From Ceratodon purpureus (lineage: Eukaryota > Streptophyta > Bryopsida > Pseudoditrichales > Ditrichaceae), in the NCBI GenBank assembly GCA_014871385.1, contig CM026432.1:4877669-4941668 (forward strand): a stretch of DNA of 64,000 nt. The letters run 5' to 3'. How positions within the stretch are numbered: position 1 is the stretch's first letter; every line of letters begins with the position of its first letter. The notes under the pieces are model-generated. The model was not told the origin of the DNA. It did not search any database and worked only from the letters and a program-made list of their open reading frames with translations. The position numbers and the translations under genes were made by a program. Shown piece after piece: positions 11,739-23,900 of the stretch.

Positions 11739-12159
11739 GGGGGACAGAACCTAAAAATAGCAACTTTTTTACTAAAAATAAATTATAAAATTAGAAGATC
11801 CGAATATTCTTAGTGTATTTTTGGAAAAATACTAATTTTAGTAATTTTATTGACCCTATGACCGTGGAATAATTACAGTGTTTTCATTGAATTTGTAGTT
11901 CGTTTTCTCTTTTTTTTGATGATTAATTTTTTAACGTGCACCAATTACTATGCTCCAGCTCCTTCTAACTAGTTTAGGCATACATTAATTCCCTTTATCT
12001 CCTCAAATTTATATGCAAATTACCGCATAAAATGTATTGGTATTAAAGTTCTTAAGAGGGATAAAGTAACATTTAATATCGTAACAATTTCTTAACATTG
12101 TTAGAAATCATCCGCCATGGTCTACATGGTTTATTTTTTTTATTCTTCATATTAACTTC

Positions 12160-12720
12160 CATTACTCTATCTATCTTTCCTTTCCTTTAATTCTCTTTCA
12201 TTTTCTTTTCTCTTTCATTTTATTCTCTCTTTCATTTTATTTTTCCTTTCATTTTATTTTCTTGTTCCTTTTATTTTCTCTTTCATTTTATTCTCTCTTT
12301 CATTTTTTTTTCTTTCATTTTATTTTCCTTTTCATTTTATTCTCTCTTTCATTTTCTTGTCTCCTTCATTATAATTTCTCTTTCATTTTATTCTCTCTTT
12401 CATTTTTTTTTTCTTTCATTTTATTTTCCTTTTCATTTTATTCTCTCTTTCATTTTATTGTCTCATTCATTTTATTTTCTCATTCATTTTATTTTCTCAT
12501 TCATTTTATTTTCTCATTCATATTATTTTCTCATTCATTTTATTTTCTCTTTCATTTTATTTTCTCTTTGATTTTATTTTGTCTTTCATTTTATTTTCTC
12601 TTTCATTTCCTTAGAGGCCTTCATATTATTTTCAACCTTAATATTTATTTTTGCTTTTTTTCCTTTTAGCTTTTATAAATTTTTTTTATTTTTTTTTATT
12701 ATTTTTTAATTTTAAAAGCT
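12160..12720. repeat. T-rich TTTCATTTTATTYTC tandem array
   Basis: Several dozen imperfect copies of a roughly 15 bp T-rich unit, ending in poly-T. It is open in one frame as a Phe/Ser-rich pseudo-protein with no biological meaning. Confidence 0.85.
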
Positions 12721-12828
12721 AAATGACTTCTGCCCAACCTTCATCCTTTTCCATTCAGTTGAGGAAGATGCAACTTTCAAATGAATGAAAATCCGATTTT
12801 CAAGGGCGCCAAGCATCTCCTTCAGGGA

Positions 12829-12836
12829 TATTTAAG
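12829..12836 (+). promoter_or_regulatory. TATA-like box TATTTAAG upstream of left ORF
   Basis: TATTTAAG lies 78 bp before the ATG at 12914. The same octamer occurs 60 bp before the methyltransferase ATG, suggesting a shared core promoter type within the element. Confidence 0.4.
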
Positions 12837-12913
12837 ATAAGAGTAGGGAATGTCTCAGCCTCTTTTGTGTTGGTGTTTTGTGAAGCTCTTTTCCGTAGTG
12901 CGGGACAACAGCT

Positions 12914-13366
12914 ATGGAAGACGTCAGAGATATTGTTGTTTCACTTGCTGACGATGTTTGTCCATTTCAACCATATGTTGAGGTGGACGACGAAGAAGAG
13001 GTGATGGGCAACAGCCAAGGGCGTCCTTCGACAAGGGATGTTGACGTACAACCGGATGTAAGAGCTGACCCTCCACGTTCAGAAAATTCGGATGAAATCA
13101 GAGTGCTAGAGAAGGACGCAGATGTGCCTTTGCAACCACATGCCTACTCGAAGGTTGGAAAGATCCCAAGGGGAACCTATTCCAGGGAATCAATTAATCG
13201 GAGGCGGGGAGGTGGGCCATTGCTGAAACGATCATTCCAAGGACATTTGCCAAGTGTGGGAACGAAAGTGAATGCGAATGTAGTTTCTCCTGTAGTACAG
13301 TCAGCGGCTGGCAGTCCTGCTGATAGTGTAGTGGGCAACCCTAAACGTGTTAGGTTCGAAGATTAG
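12914..13366 (+). CDS. element-encoded hypothetical protein (left ORF)
   Basis: A single-exon ORF of 150 codons starting MEDVRDIVVSLADDVCPFQP and ending GNPKRVRFED. The N-terminal third is acidic (VEVDDEEEV). The middle carries a basic patch (YSRESINRRRGGGPLLKR) and the end a KRVRF motif that could act in nuclear import. I recognise no domain. A TATA-like box precedes it and an AATAAA (about 13399) follows. It is convergent with the transposase gene, whose stop is 255 bp away. The position recalls the second gene of other MULEs, but there is no visible similarity to MURB. It could be an accessory factor. Confidence 0.55.
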   Translation: MEDVRDIVVSLADDVCPFQPYVEVDDEEEVMGNSQGRPSTRDVDVQPDVRADPPRSENSDEIRVLEKDADVPLQPHAYSKVGKIPRGTYSRESINRRRGGGPLLKRSFQGHLPSVGTKVNANVVSPVVQSAAGSPADSVVGNPKRVRFED

Positions 13367-13620
13367 GACATCTAATAACAAGTATATGTTTGCCTTAATA
13401 AAGGGTACATGTCAGGGGATACGAGGTATATAGTGCACTTCTTCAAGATAGAATGTATTGAAATAGAATGCAATCAATGTGAACGCCAAAGCCTTTAATA
13501 TAATGAAAAAGTCAATACAGCTACTCAATAGCTGACTTAGTATATGGTATATTACTAAAATCATTCACTACGTGACAAATGGCCATTGTGGAAATGGAAG
13601 TTCTAAAGTAGGAGGGCTAC

Positions 13621-16600
13621 CTACTTCTTCGCCAAGGGGTGACGCAAGATTCCACCCTCTAAGAGTAGCTTGACCTCGTTGAAGCTGAAGGTAGGCGCAT
13701 GGATGAAAAGCTCCGCTTCGGGATCACGGTTGCAGACCTTCAAGAATATGTAGTATAGGTGCTTACAATACGCGAACTGAGTCTTCCCACGGAACGTAGT
13801 CATTGTCTTCTTGAATGCTGGGCAAGTGCAACCAGGGTAAGAACTGATGGTAATCTGGTACCGTGTGATGTGAGGAGCGACGCCGGAATCCAGCCCAATG
13901 ATGCAACCGTGGCCCGGCTCAGGTATCATGGTGATGGAACGGAGGCGCGCTTTAAGAGATTCGGAGGAGCCCATGGAGAGTCGCTGCGCTTGATTGGGAC
14001 GAGTAGCAGTGCGCTTCACCATCTTGCCGTCTCTCTTCCCTGGGTAGCGGTCAGCGTCTGCAGGGACTGGCACTGAGCTGAGATTTGCAGGAGGCGGGGC
14101 TGAGGAGAAGAGGCGTCTTGGGGAGACCGGTTTCTTCTGCGGAAGTTGAAAGCCCGCTGCTTCGAGGGCAAGAATCTCAGTAAGTTTTAGGTTAGTACCT
14201 AGTTTCACTGGCCACACCTCTGGAATGGAGGGGAATTCCTGGTCCTTTGAGTAGTGTGCTACCCACTTGCGCTTAGAGCCTTTCACGCAACGCTCAATAT
14301 CGTCGGAGCAGAAGAAGAACTCAGTCTTCTCCACTAGGTTCCTGCGATAGTTAGTCCAGAGCCCAGTGTAGGTCGGTGCAGCTGTGGAATGGGGCCCTCT
14401 GACGATTCTCTCAGTGCACTTCTTCTTCGTTTCAGCTCTTTGGGCCCAGCAGCACTTCGCAGAAAGTTTGTGTAGTCTCGAAATGTGCCACTCCTTCACG
14501 TCCACCTTGGTTTCTTCAACCGCGTTGACATGGCGAATGCCGCCCTTGTTCACTGGTGAAGGTAAAGGGGAATCAACTTCCAGGGCAGGAGGTTGCGTAC
14601 ATTGTACCTCGGTGTCGTGTTCAGAGTCGTCTTCCACAATGACGGGCATCTGCATAGGGCGAGCCCTGACGGCACGTCTTGGGCCTCTTGGGCGTGAGAA
14701 GTTGGTCTTATCCGGGCGATGAGACTCTTCGTCAGCTCCGATAAGGACGTCGGCTTTTCGCTTCTGTGAACCGAAGACTTCCGCTCCTGGCATGATAGGC
14801 TGACGGGTGCAGAACTCATCCGCGCCTGGCATATCGAGCATGGGCTTGTCGAGCAGTGTAGGATTTCCCCATTTCTTCGCGTTGCGTTCCGCCATCCGGA
14901 GTCTGAGTTCCTTCTTGGACGGTCCTGTTCCGCCGACGTCACCTTTGAGGAATTGGTAGTAGTTAACAACTTGAAGAAAAGCCCGAACGAAATCGTCCAC
15001 GGTAGCAACGTAGAGGTCGTTCCCGTTGTTTCCAGAAGCCTGGAGCCACTTGTTGTGAACTGTTTCGGCGAGGTTACAGGTGGGCATCTCTGTGAGTTCT
15101 TCTTCCGTGAATTTCTGCAATTTTGACAGTAGGTGCCATTAGATTCACGGATTAGAGTTTTGTAGGTTAGGGCTAGGAAACGAGTATGAAAAACATCAAA
15201 ACAGAGTTCAGAGATAATACCTCGGTCATGAATCCCCCCCATTGGCGGAAGCGGTGGTGCCAGAATGACAGCCACTGATCGAGTTTGATGAGCCCGCTTT
15301 CGCCAACGACCCCGGTGGATGCCCACCATGCACGCAACGCGTGGTACAGAGTTTCCGCCTCTGCCATGCTGGTTGCATTCTTGTACTGAGTGCACATCTT
15401 CTTGTGCTGTTCCCAGAGTTCTTCGGGGAAGTGCTTCTGCGTATACGCCACCATGTTCTGAGTCCAGTGGAACAAGCACGACCTCTCCCGGTCCTCCATT
15501 GGGTCTTCTTTGTTGCCATTGCCGTAAAGGATTCGCACTGCATTCCAATTCGCCTGTGCGTTATCCGCCATGAACCCCTTGAAGTTCGGCGCTGCAACGC
15601 CATTGATCTCCATGACCAGGTTCAGGTTTTTCCAGAAGACGAGCTGGGCGTCCGTGTCCTCGGACTGCATGTCGCAAGTGGCGATTGTCATCACGCGGCA
15701 GTAGGTGGCGTCGTAGACATGGCACGCCATCGTCGACCAATCTTTTACGCGTTTAACATGGTCGAACATGATCCATGCGTTCTCCAAATCGCCACCAGCT
15801 TGCATACGGCTGACCAAGTCGACACCACTGCCCGGCCCGACCTCCGACATCTTGAAGACAAAGACTTTGTCACGCATAGATCCCTGACCAGGAAACCTAT
15901 TCTCCTGGACATACGCCCAGAGACTGTTACCACGGAGCTTGGTGATACCGTCCATGATTCCGTACCTTACGAATTTTTTGAAGGTGGCGACTTTGTTGCG
16001 GATGTTGGGCGACGCCATGTCTTTGCATCGATCCAGAACAGGAACCAGCTCCTCCATCGTCAGCTTCCTCGGTGGTGCATCCTCGGGCTGTAGAAGGTAG
16101 CTCCCGATGAGGAGTTTGCTCGCCTCGAGGACAACGGCGCTCTTTGTTGCTTTGTTGTTCATCTCTACCTGCTCTTCTATTAAGCTACTAATCTCTGCTT
16201 TAGAGTCTCTGTAGTCTCCTACTTTCACTGGATGATCATGTGTTCCAATGTGAATACAAGCTCTAGTCTGATTCGGTTTGCCCACAACGTAATAAATCTT
16301 AGCCTCGCATGAAGCTACACATGATGGAGGTTCTTTACATACCTTGCACACTAGCGTGGAGTCAGATGGAGGAGGCTGATCCATGAGAAAAGCTTGCAGG
16401 GTACAGCCTTCGAACTCAGTCTCGTTAACCTCGAAGATCTTCGGAACACGCTTCAGGAAGTCACACTCCTTGTTGCTGCAGCGGAGCCATCCGACGCAGG
16501 TGGAACTTCGAAAAGAGAGTCCGAGGTCGTTTTTGATGTTTGTTGTGATGGTCTTGGTCCACAAGTGTCCGTCGTATCGTTTGTCCATTCCCTGCATTGA

Positions 16601-17386
16601 CTTGGCCGCGAGCTTAGAGGATCCTGCAGCAGCTGGGGGCAACTCAAAAAGAACCGGACCATCGAACTTCGCAGGCAAGTACTCAACTCTCTCGAGTCTA
16701 ATAGTGGAATAGTCTATCTTTTTCAAAATGTTTTTTGACCCACGTGTCTTAGCTAGCTGTTTAAGGAGGGGGACAATGCTAACTGTGACCTGGGACAATG
16801 GAGGAGAGACATTGGAAGGAGGAGCATCTGCGTGGACCTTAGGCACGAACTTGACGGGACTGACTTCGTCATCAGAAGAGAGAGATATGACGGTCGAAGG
16901 AGGTTTCTCTACATCTGAAGTCTCGGTACCAGGCTCGACTTTGACTTTGACATCACGAGGTAAGGGAGTCTGAATTGTGCAAGTAGAAGAGCGACGGGGG
17001 GTGAGGATCTCAGTGGATGCAGCCATAAGAGAATCAGTAAGACCATAGACTCTATAGGATCCAGGGAGGAGTCTCCACTGTAACATATTGTTTTCATCTC
17101 TCACTGAAGGTTGCCCAAGGGTGTGGGTAACCTCCATAGTAACGTCATCAAAGATTTCCTCCTCTATACTGATCGAATCCTCACGGAAATGGAATCTGAG
17201 ACTCAGGCGAAGAGAAGAAACTGTAGCTAGACCATCGTCATCTACGCGAAACCTAAGAGGGATGCCCATGCCTTGGGCGTACAGACAGACCATCCCCATA
17301 TTCGCAGGCAACTCAGGCAAGAAGGGAGAAGTGTGACTGTACTGGCGAAGCAATATTGCGAGAGCAAAGTGAGAGGAATGATGCAT
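13621..17386 (-). CDS. MULE transposase with WRKY/GCM-like finger and SWIM domain
   Basis: Two exons: 17386-15221 and 15114-13621, with a 106 bp GT-AG intron (donor GAG/GTATTA, acceptor TTGCAG/AAA, phase 0). The product is 1,219 residues. Residues 1-270 are an unrecognised N-terminus with an acidic, serine-rich linker (about 155-180). Residues about 285-390 form a WRKY/GCM1-like zinc finger (C297, C303, C308, later Cys pairs, and H383-D-H385). The DDE core has D559 in VYDATYC, D608 in FMADNAQ, the MULE C-x2-H motif (C637-LF-H640), and E676 or E678 in SMAEAETLY. After a linker with further conserved Cys (FFFCSDDIERC), the SWIM finger is C1151-x-C1153...C1172-x-H1174. These are the parts of a MuDR/MULE transposase that binds TIRs and cuts and joins DNA in the nucleus. 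An alternative start is M30. It is divergent from the methyltransferase gene. No stops interrupt it. Confidence 0.85.
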
Positions 17387-17922
17387 CGCTGTTGATCATT
17401 ATATTCAGGTCGAAATGTCCATGTGAACAGGTGGAGAATGATTCATTCTGTTACGTAACGAATGTACGATTTAAGAGGGACGGCTCTAACTATTTGGAAT
17501 ATGACTTTTTGCTGGCCGAAGTATAGCAGGTAAGATATTAATAACTGTACTTTAATAATTTCAATCGTGGCGCAGATTCTATTAGTTATAAAGTTTGGTA
17601 AGATTGGATTGCGCCGTCTTTAAAATTCTACATTTAAATCAGTGAATATAAAAAGGAGCATGCTTTCAAGTGCTTGATTCTAATCTTTTAATTTAGAGTG
17701 TGCTTGGATTTCGACTATATATTTAAAGGTTAATATTTTAAATTACGCTTCACAATAGAACTGTTATGGATATTTTTAATATAAAGAGTGTATATAAAAA
17801 GTGTTAAGATGCTATATGAATTTAGGGTTGTATCCAAATAGTTGTTCCTTATAGGTATTTAAGCGGGACGGAAGTTCTTCAGAGAGTCTTTTTGTGAGAG
17901 AGTCAGTCCTTTGGTAAGACAC
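17387..17922. promoter_or_regulatory. divergent promoter region between the two element genes
   Basis: 536 bp, AT-rich. A 14 bp motif, TTTAAG(A/C)GGGACGG, occurs at 17470 and again at 17858, about 390 bp apart. The second copy overlaps the octamer TATTTAAG (17856-17863). TATATAAAAA lies at 17791. These are candidates for shared control elements of the divergent pair. Confidence 0.45.
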
Positions 17923-20900
17923 ATGAAGCAGAGTGGAGGGCCATCTCCCTCCACTTATGTCACTCCTAAACCTAGACGAAAACGAGGTGTTACAGATTTT
18001 ACGGATAGAAGAGCGAGGAAGAGGAGAGAGTCACGTAAGAAGGTAGAATTTAAACCTGACCATGTGAGTGCTCCTGTGAAAACGAGAGGATCAGGTTTGC
18101 CTGTAGCTTTAAAGTTCTGTAGCATTCGTAAACTTATTCTAGACTCTATAGTGGAGGAGGAGGAACAGATTTTAGAGAACACCGTTTCCAAAAATCTCGA
18201 GGAGGAACAGGAGGTACTCTTATGTGGAGTTGATGGTCAAGCCATGACGGAAGAATTTGTTTTTAATTGTAGTCAAAGAGTGGAGACCCCGCAGCCGTCA
18301 ATCGAATTCAATGACTCTTTGACGGGGGAGACGGCTTCTCAATCAGCTCTTAATTTTAACACTGATAAGGTAAGTATGTATAGACCATCTTTATTACTGT
18401 GGATCATTTAAATTAATTCAGTATTGTGAAGAGAAGAAGCGATACTATATACCGAATTGAAATAGTTTTAGAAGAAATTGCGAAGGATCAAATGGAACTC
18501 AGAAAATTGCCTGACAGCTGAAATTTCTTTTTCAAATGAACATAGAGTAACCAGAGGATAAGGGTGGTCGGGGAGTCAAGTGAGCATCTCATTCTCGTGG
18601 CGAGAAGGGCGAGGGAAGGAATTCTCAAGGCTGGTGAAGGGGGCTTAGCGATGGCGGCACGGGAGGCGGGTGAGCTCGGGCGAGGCGTGGAGGAGGGAGA
18701 TATGCCTGTGGGAGGAGGCGCGGCCGGTATGGGCGAGGAGCCACTTGAGCTTGCAGAGCTTGGGGGAGATGGAGGGCTCGGGATCGGAGCTGGAGATGAG
18801 AGCGAGCCAGCAGAGGGGGCCGAAGCTACTGAGGAGGACCCAGCTGATGACGACGACGAGGTTTCTCCCTAAACCCGCAGCTCTTGATGTGACATTCGGT
18901 TCTGTTTGAAATGTTGGATTTATTCGGCCGTACGGCAATGATTGGGGTAATGGGTCGTACAACTGTACTTGGATTCGGGTTTTGGGATTCGGGTTTTCGG
19001 ATTCCGAGAATGTGTGTAGATAGTGGATTGGGTTTTGGGATTGGAGGTTGCGGGTTTTGGGATTTGGAGCATGGGAAGTTCGGGTTTTGAGATTCGGGTT
19101 TGTGGGGATTCGGGTTGATTGTGTTAGTGAATGGGTCGATTTGGATTGGTGGTTCTCTACTTGAATGCTCGCTTGCTTTTGGGGTGTGGGTACTTGGTGG
19201 AGGGCACTTGGGGTGTGGGTTGCGGATTTTTGGTCTGTGGTTTGGGGTTATGTTGGTAAGCATTGTATTAGATGGGTTTCGCTCATCTGCAGCTGCTTGC
19301 GGCTGAGTGGATAGCATGCTCAAATGCTGTTGGGATTGTGGAGGCCATGCCTTCGGGCGGAATTCTTGAAGCTTTTTTTTCATAGTACTGCTGTTGACCA
19401 GTAGCATTAATGTCTGCTCTCGGGATTGCGGAGGCCCTGCCTTCACGTTTGCTCTCGGCAATGTGTCCAGATCGGAGTGCTGCTGCTGAGCATTTGGGAT
19501 GGTCTTGTGCCGATTCATTTGGGATGGCCACATCTTGTTAGTCGAGCTAGTACTGAAGTGAGCAGAGTGCACCTCATTCAGTCGTTGCTGCTGCCTGGGC
19601 TGCTGTCATGGGAAGGCTGCTGCCTTGGGAAGGCTTTTTATTTTGAATTTTTGATAATTAAAAAAATATAAAAAACCCCAAACCTACTGTCGTTGACGAC
19701 AGTAGGGCGGGGGCGTGGGGGTTGCTTTGGGGATTGTGTCCATTGAATGGGATTTTGTCATTCAGTCGCTGCTGGTGACTTGGGCTGAATTGCTTGGAAA
19801 TGCTTTGTGTTCTTTGAATTCTTGATTGTTTTTATTAACTTTTTAAAGGTTTTGATTGATATTGGGCAGCGGGAGGTGGTATTTCATTCTGAAATTAAAT
19901 TGCAATTTGTCGAGGTACGCATAGTGGAGAGCAGCGAGTCATAGTATCTGAGTACTAGAATCCATTCAAAGGTTGGGAGGTTGCTCTTGAGGTGTACAGC
20001 CGGGACCGATCTACATGTAATTGATGATAGTTTGAGCATTTGTTTTTTTTAAAAACTTATTTTAACAATTAAGAAAACCCGAGGCCTACTGTCGTCAACG
20101 ACAGTAGGCCGAGGGCATGCGTATGATTTTGGGGATTCTTGCTTTGATTGTTTTTTTAAAATCCGCAAGCCTACTGTCGTTGACGACAGTAGGCCGGGAG
20201 AGGAATATTGAATTTGGGGATTTTGGAATGTATTTTTTTTTATTTCATTTGAATTCATTTTCTGGAATGTCAACCCGGGAATGCTCACATTATATGAATT
20301 AGAATGTAATCATTATTGAGTTTTTTTGGAATTTGTTTTGTTTTTTTTTTTAAATTTTCAAAAAAAAAAAATCCGCAAGCCTACTGTCGTTGACGACAGT
20401 AGGCCGGGGGAGGAATATTGAATTTGGGGATTTTGCAATGTATTTTTTTTATATTTCATTTGAATTCATTTTCTGGAATGTCAACCCGGGAATGCTCACA
20501 TTATATGAATTAGAATGTAATCATTATTGAGTTTTTTTGGAATTTGTTTTGTTTTTTTTTTTTAATTTTCAAAAATAAAAAATCCGCAAGCCTACTGTCG
20601 TTGACGACAGTAGGCCGGGGGAGGAATATTGAATTTGGGGATTTTGTTATGGTTTTTTTTTTTATTATATTTGATGACATTTTGTTTAATGAGAATGCAC
20701 TTTTTTCCAAGTATTATCAAGTAAATGTGAATATTATGGAGTTTTTAGGTATTTATAGGTATTTCTGGGATTTAAAGGTATTTATATTACTATTTTCAGA
20801 AAATTAAAAATCCGCAAGCCTACTGTCGTCAACGACAGTAGGCCGGGGGAGGGGTATTGAATTTGGGGATTTTGGAATGTATTTTTTTTTATTTCATTTG

Positions 20901-23900
20901 AATTCATTTTCTGGAATGTCAACCCATGAATGCTCACATTATATGAATTAGAATGTAATCATTATTGAGTTTTTTTGGAATTTGTTTTGTTTTTTTTTTT
21001 TTAATTTTGAAAAAATAAAAATCCGCAAGCCTACTGTCGTTGACGACAGTAGGCCGGGGGAGGAATATTGAATTTGGGGATTTTGCAAGAATTTATTTTT
21101 TATTTCATTTGAATTCATTTTCTGGAATGTGTATGCATGAATGCTCATATTGTATCAATTAGAATGTGAACGTTATTGAGTTTTTTTGGAATTTGTTTTG
21201 TTTTTTTTTTTAAATTTTCAAAAAATAAAAATCCGCAAGCCTACTGTCGTTGACGACAGTAGGCCGGGGGAGGAATATTGAATTTGGGGATTTTGCATTG
21301 TATTTTTTTTTATTTCATTTGAATTCATTTTCTGGAATGTCAACCCGTGAATGCTCACATTATATGAATTAGAATGTAATGATTATTGAGTTTTTTTGAA
21401 ATTTGTTTTGTTTTTTTATTTTAATTTTCAAAAAAGAAAAATCCGCAAGCCTACTGTCGTTGACGACAGTAGGCCGGGGGAGGAATATTGAATTTGGGGA
21501 TTTTGGAATGTATTTTTTTTTATTTCATTTGAATTCATTTTCTGGAATGTCAACCCGTGAATGCTCACATTATATGAATTAGAATGTAATGATTATTGAG
21601 TTTTTTTGAAATTTGTTTTGTAATTTTTTTTTAATTTTCAAAAAAGAAAAATCCGCAAGCCTACTGTCGTTGACGACAGTAGGCCGGGGGAGGAATATTG
21701 AATTTGGGGATTTTGGAATGCATTTTTTTTTATTTCATTTGAATTCATTTTCTGGAATGTCAACCCGTGAATGCTCACATTATATGAATTAGAATGTAAT
21801 GATTATTGAGTTTTTTTGAAATTTGTTTTGTAATTTTTTTTTAATTTTCAAAAAAGAAAAATCCGCAAGCCTACTGTCGTTGACGACAGTAGGCCGGGGG
21901 AGGAATATTGAATTTGGGGATTTTGGAATGCATTTTTTTTTATTTCATTTGAATTCATTTTCTGGAATGTCAACCCGTGAATGCTCACATTATATGAATT
22001 AGAATGTAATGATTATTGAGTTTTTTTGAAATTTGTTTTGTAATTTTTTTTTAATTTTCAAAAAAGAAAAATCCGCAAGCCTACTGTCGTTGACGACAGT
22101 AGGCCGGGGGAGGAATATTGAATTTGGGGATTTTGGAATGTATTTTTTTTTATTTCATTTGAATTCATTTTCTGGAATGTCAACCCGGGAATGCTCACAT
22201 TATATGAATTAGAATGTAATGATTATTGAGTTTTTTTGAAATTTGTTTTGTAATTTTTTTTTAATTTTCAAAAAAGAAAAATCCGCAAGCCTACTGTCGT
22301 TGACGACAGTAGGCCGGGGGAGGAATATTGAATTTGGGGATTTTGGAATGTATTTTTTTTTATTTCATTTGAATTCATTTTCTGGAATGTCAACCCGGGA
22401 ATGCTCACATTATATGAATTAGAATGTTATGATTATTGAGTTTTTTTGAAATTTGTTTTGTTTTTTTTTTTTAATTTTCAAAAAAAAAAAATCCGCAAGC
22501 CTACTGTCGTTGACGACAGTAGGCCGGGGGAGGGGTATTAAGTTTTTGGATTTTTCAATGGTTTTTTTTTTCCTTTTCTTTGCTGCCATTTTGTTAAATA
22601 GGATTGCACTTCTGCTCACATAATATTAATAAATATGGGAACTTCAGTGCGGTTTTTTAAGTATTTACTTTGTAATGTTTTTTCATTTTCAAAAATTAAA
22701 AATCCGCAAGCCTAATTATGCTCACAAAGTCTTCATGAGATGTCTTGATACTTTGATTAGTTTTATAGTTTTTCCTGAAAGGCTTCTTGAGGTTCTGGTT
22801 TTTTTATTCATAGTTCATGATTTATTCTAATAATTGTAACATTGTTTGCGATTAAGGACTCTGATGGAGATCAACTTGGTAGCGAACGTCAAGACCCGAC
22901 GCCAGCAGAAACTGAGGTATTTCATTCAATCTACAACTTATATTAATTTTTTATGTTCATGATTTTTAATTCTATTCGCCCTCTTCCCTTCTTTGTTTCC
23001 TACTCTTTGAATAATGGAAGTTAATCCTCTCTTCATTTCTCCTACTCTAGGTATCATCCGATGCTCCTGAGATGTCCGCCACCTCCCCCATTTCTGTGAT
23101 CAATGTTTCCGATCTTTCGGATTCATTTGATCAGTACTACTGTACCTGTGATGTAGCCAACCCTGTAGGTGTGGAAAGTGGACCTCTCGAGGTCCACTCT
23201 CCACAGTACATGCCTACCTCGCCAGTGTACATGCCTACCTCTCCAGTGTACATGCCTACATCCCCTGTGTATGAGCCAACCTCCCCGGGCTATATGCCCA
23301 CGTCTCCTCCACAGAGCTCCCCGCCGATGTCTCCACCCTCTCCTTCCTCGCCGATTAGAGTCAGGAGGCCAGCCCATGTGGTCTTTGCTCTGCCGGCTAT
23401 TCTGCCGTGCCCTGTCCAACAGACCAGGCGATTTTGGAGGAGGCGCCGTCACTGGAACTGTAGACAGTCTAAGGAGTACTATAGTCGGTCCTCACGTAGA
23501 TAGTTTTATCAATCACAGATGATGATTGAGTTGTTAAAAGAGAGATGACAGTATGAAGATATATTGTTACTTTCTTTTACACACTTGTCTACTTTGCATG
23601 ACTTCCTTCGATTGTGCTTGTTCTCCTAATTTGCGCACCTTCTGGCAGGTTACGCAAACACAAGATGTGTTGGTGAAACCATCTTGTCCGATAAACTTGA
23701 AGACTGCCACAGAAGGGGAATTGGAACATCAAACCAAATTCAAGGTGAACACCAACGCCGTCATCAACAAGCTTAGGATCAAGCCATCGCAGAAGTCCCG
23801 AATGTCGGTACCCCTGTGCAGGATGATCCCAATGGCAAAGGTCAGACCAGTGGGCGAAGTGGGTGTGCAGCATTTGGAGCGGGAGTTCGTGAAGGGGTAT

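Noticed and set aside
12262-12669. 135-codon ORF
   Set aside because: It is a Phe/Ser/Leu-only translation of a T-rich tandem repeat.
18960-19290. Interstitial telomere repeat
   Set aside because: The unit is GGATTCGGGTTTT-like and irregular; it does not contain runs of TTTAGGG.
20049-22619. Small ORFs repeated in the palindrome array
   Set aside because: They repeat with the 210 bp unit and encode only low-complexity peptides.
19683-22730. CRISPR-like array
   Set aside because: Regularly spaced palindromes, but the spacers are homologous to one another, the host is a plant and the setting is an intron within a transposon.
23123-23452. Antisense ORF over the heptad region, and antisense ORFs over 13.7-17.3 kb
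   Set aside because: Shadows of strongly biased coding sequence on the other strand; no family similarity.
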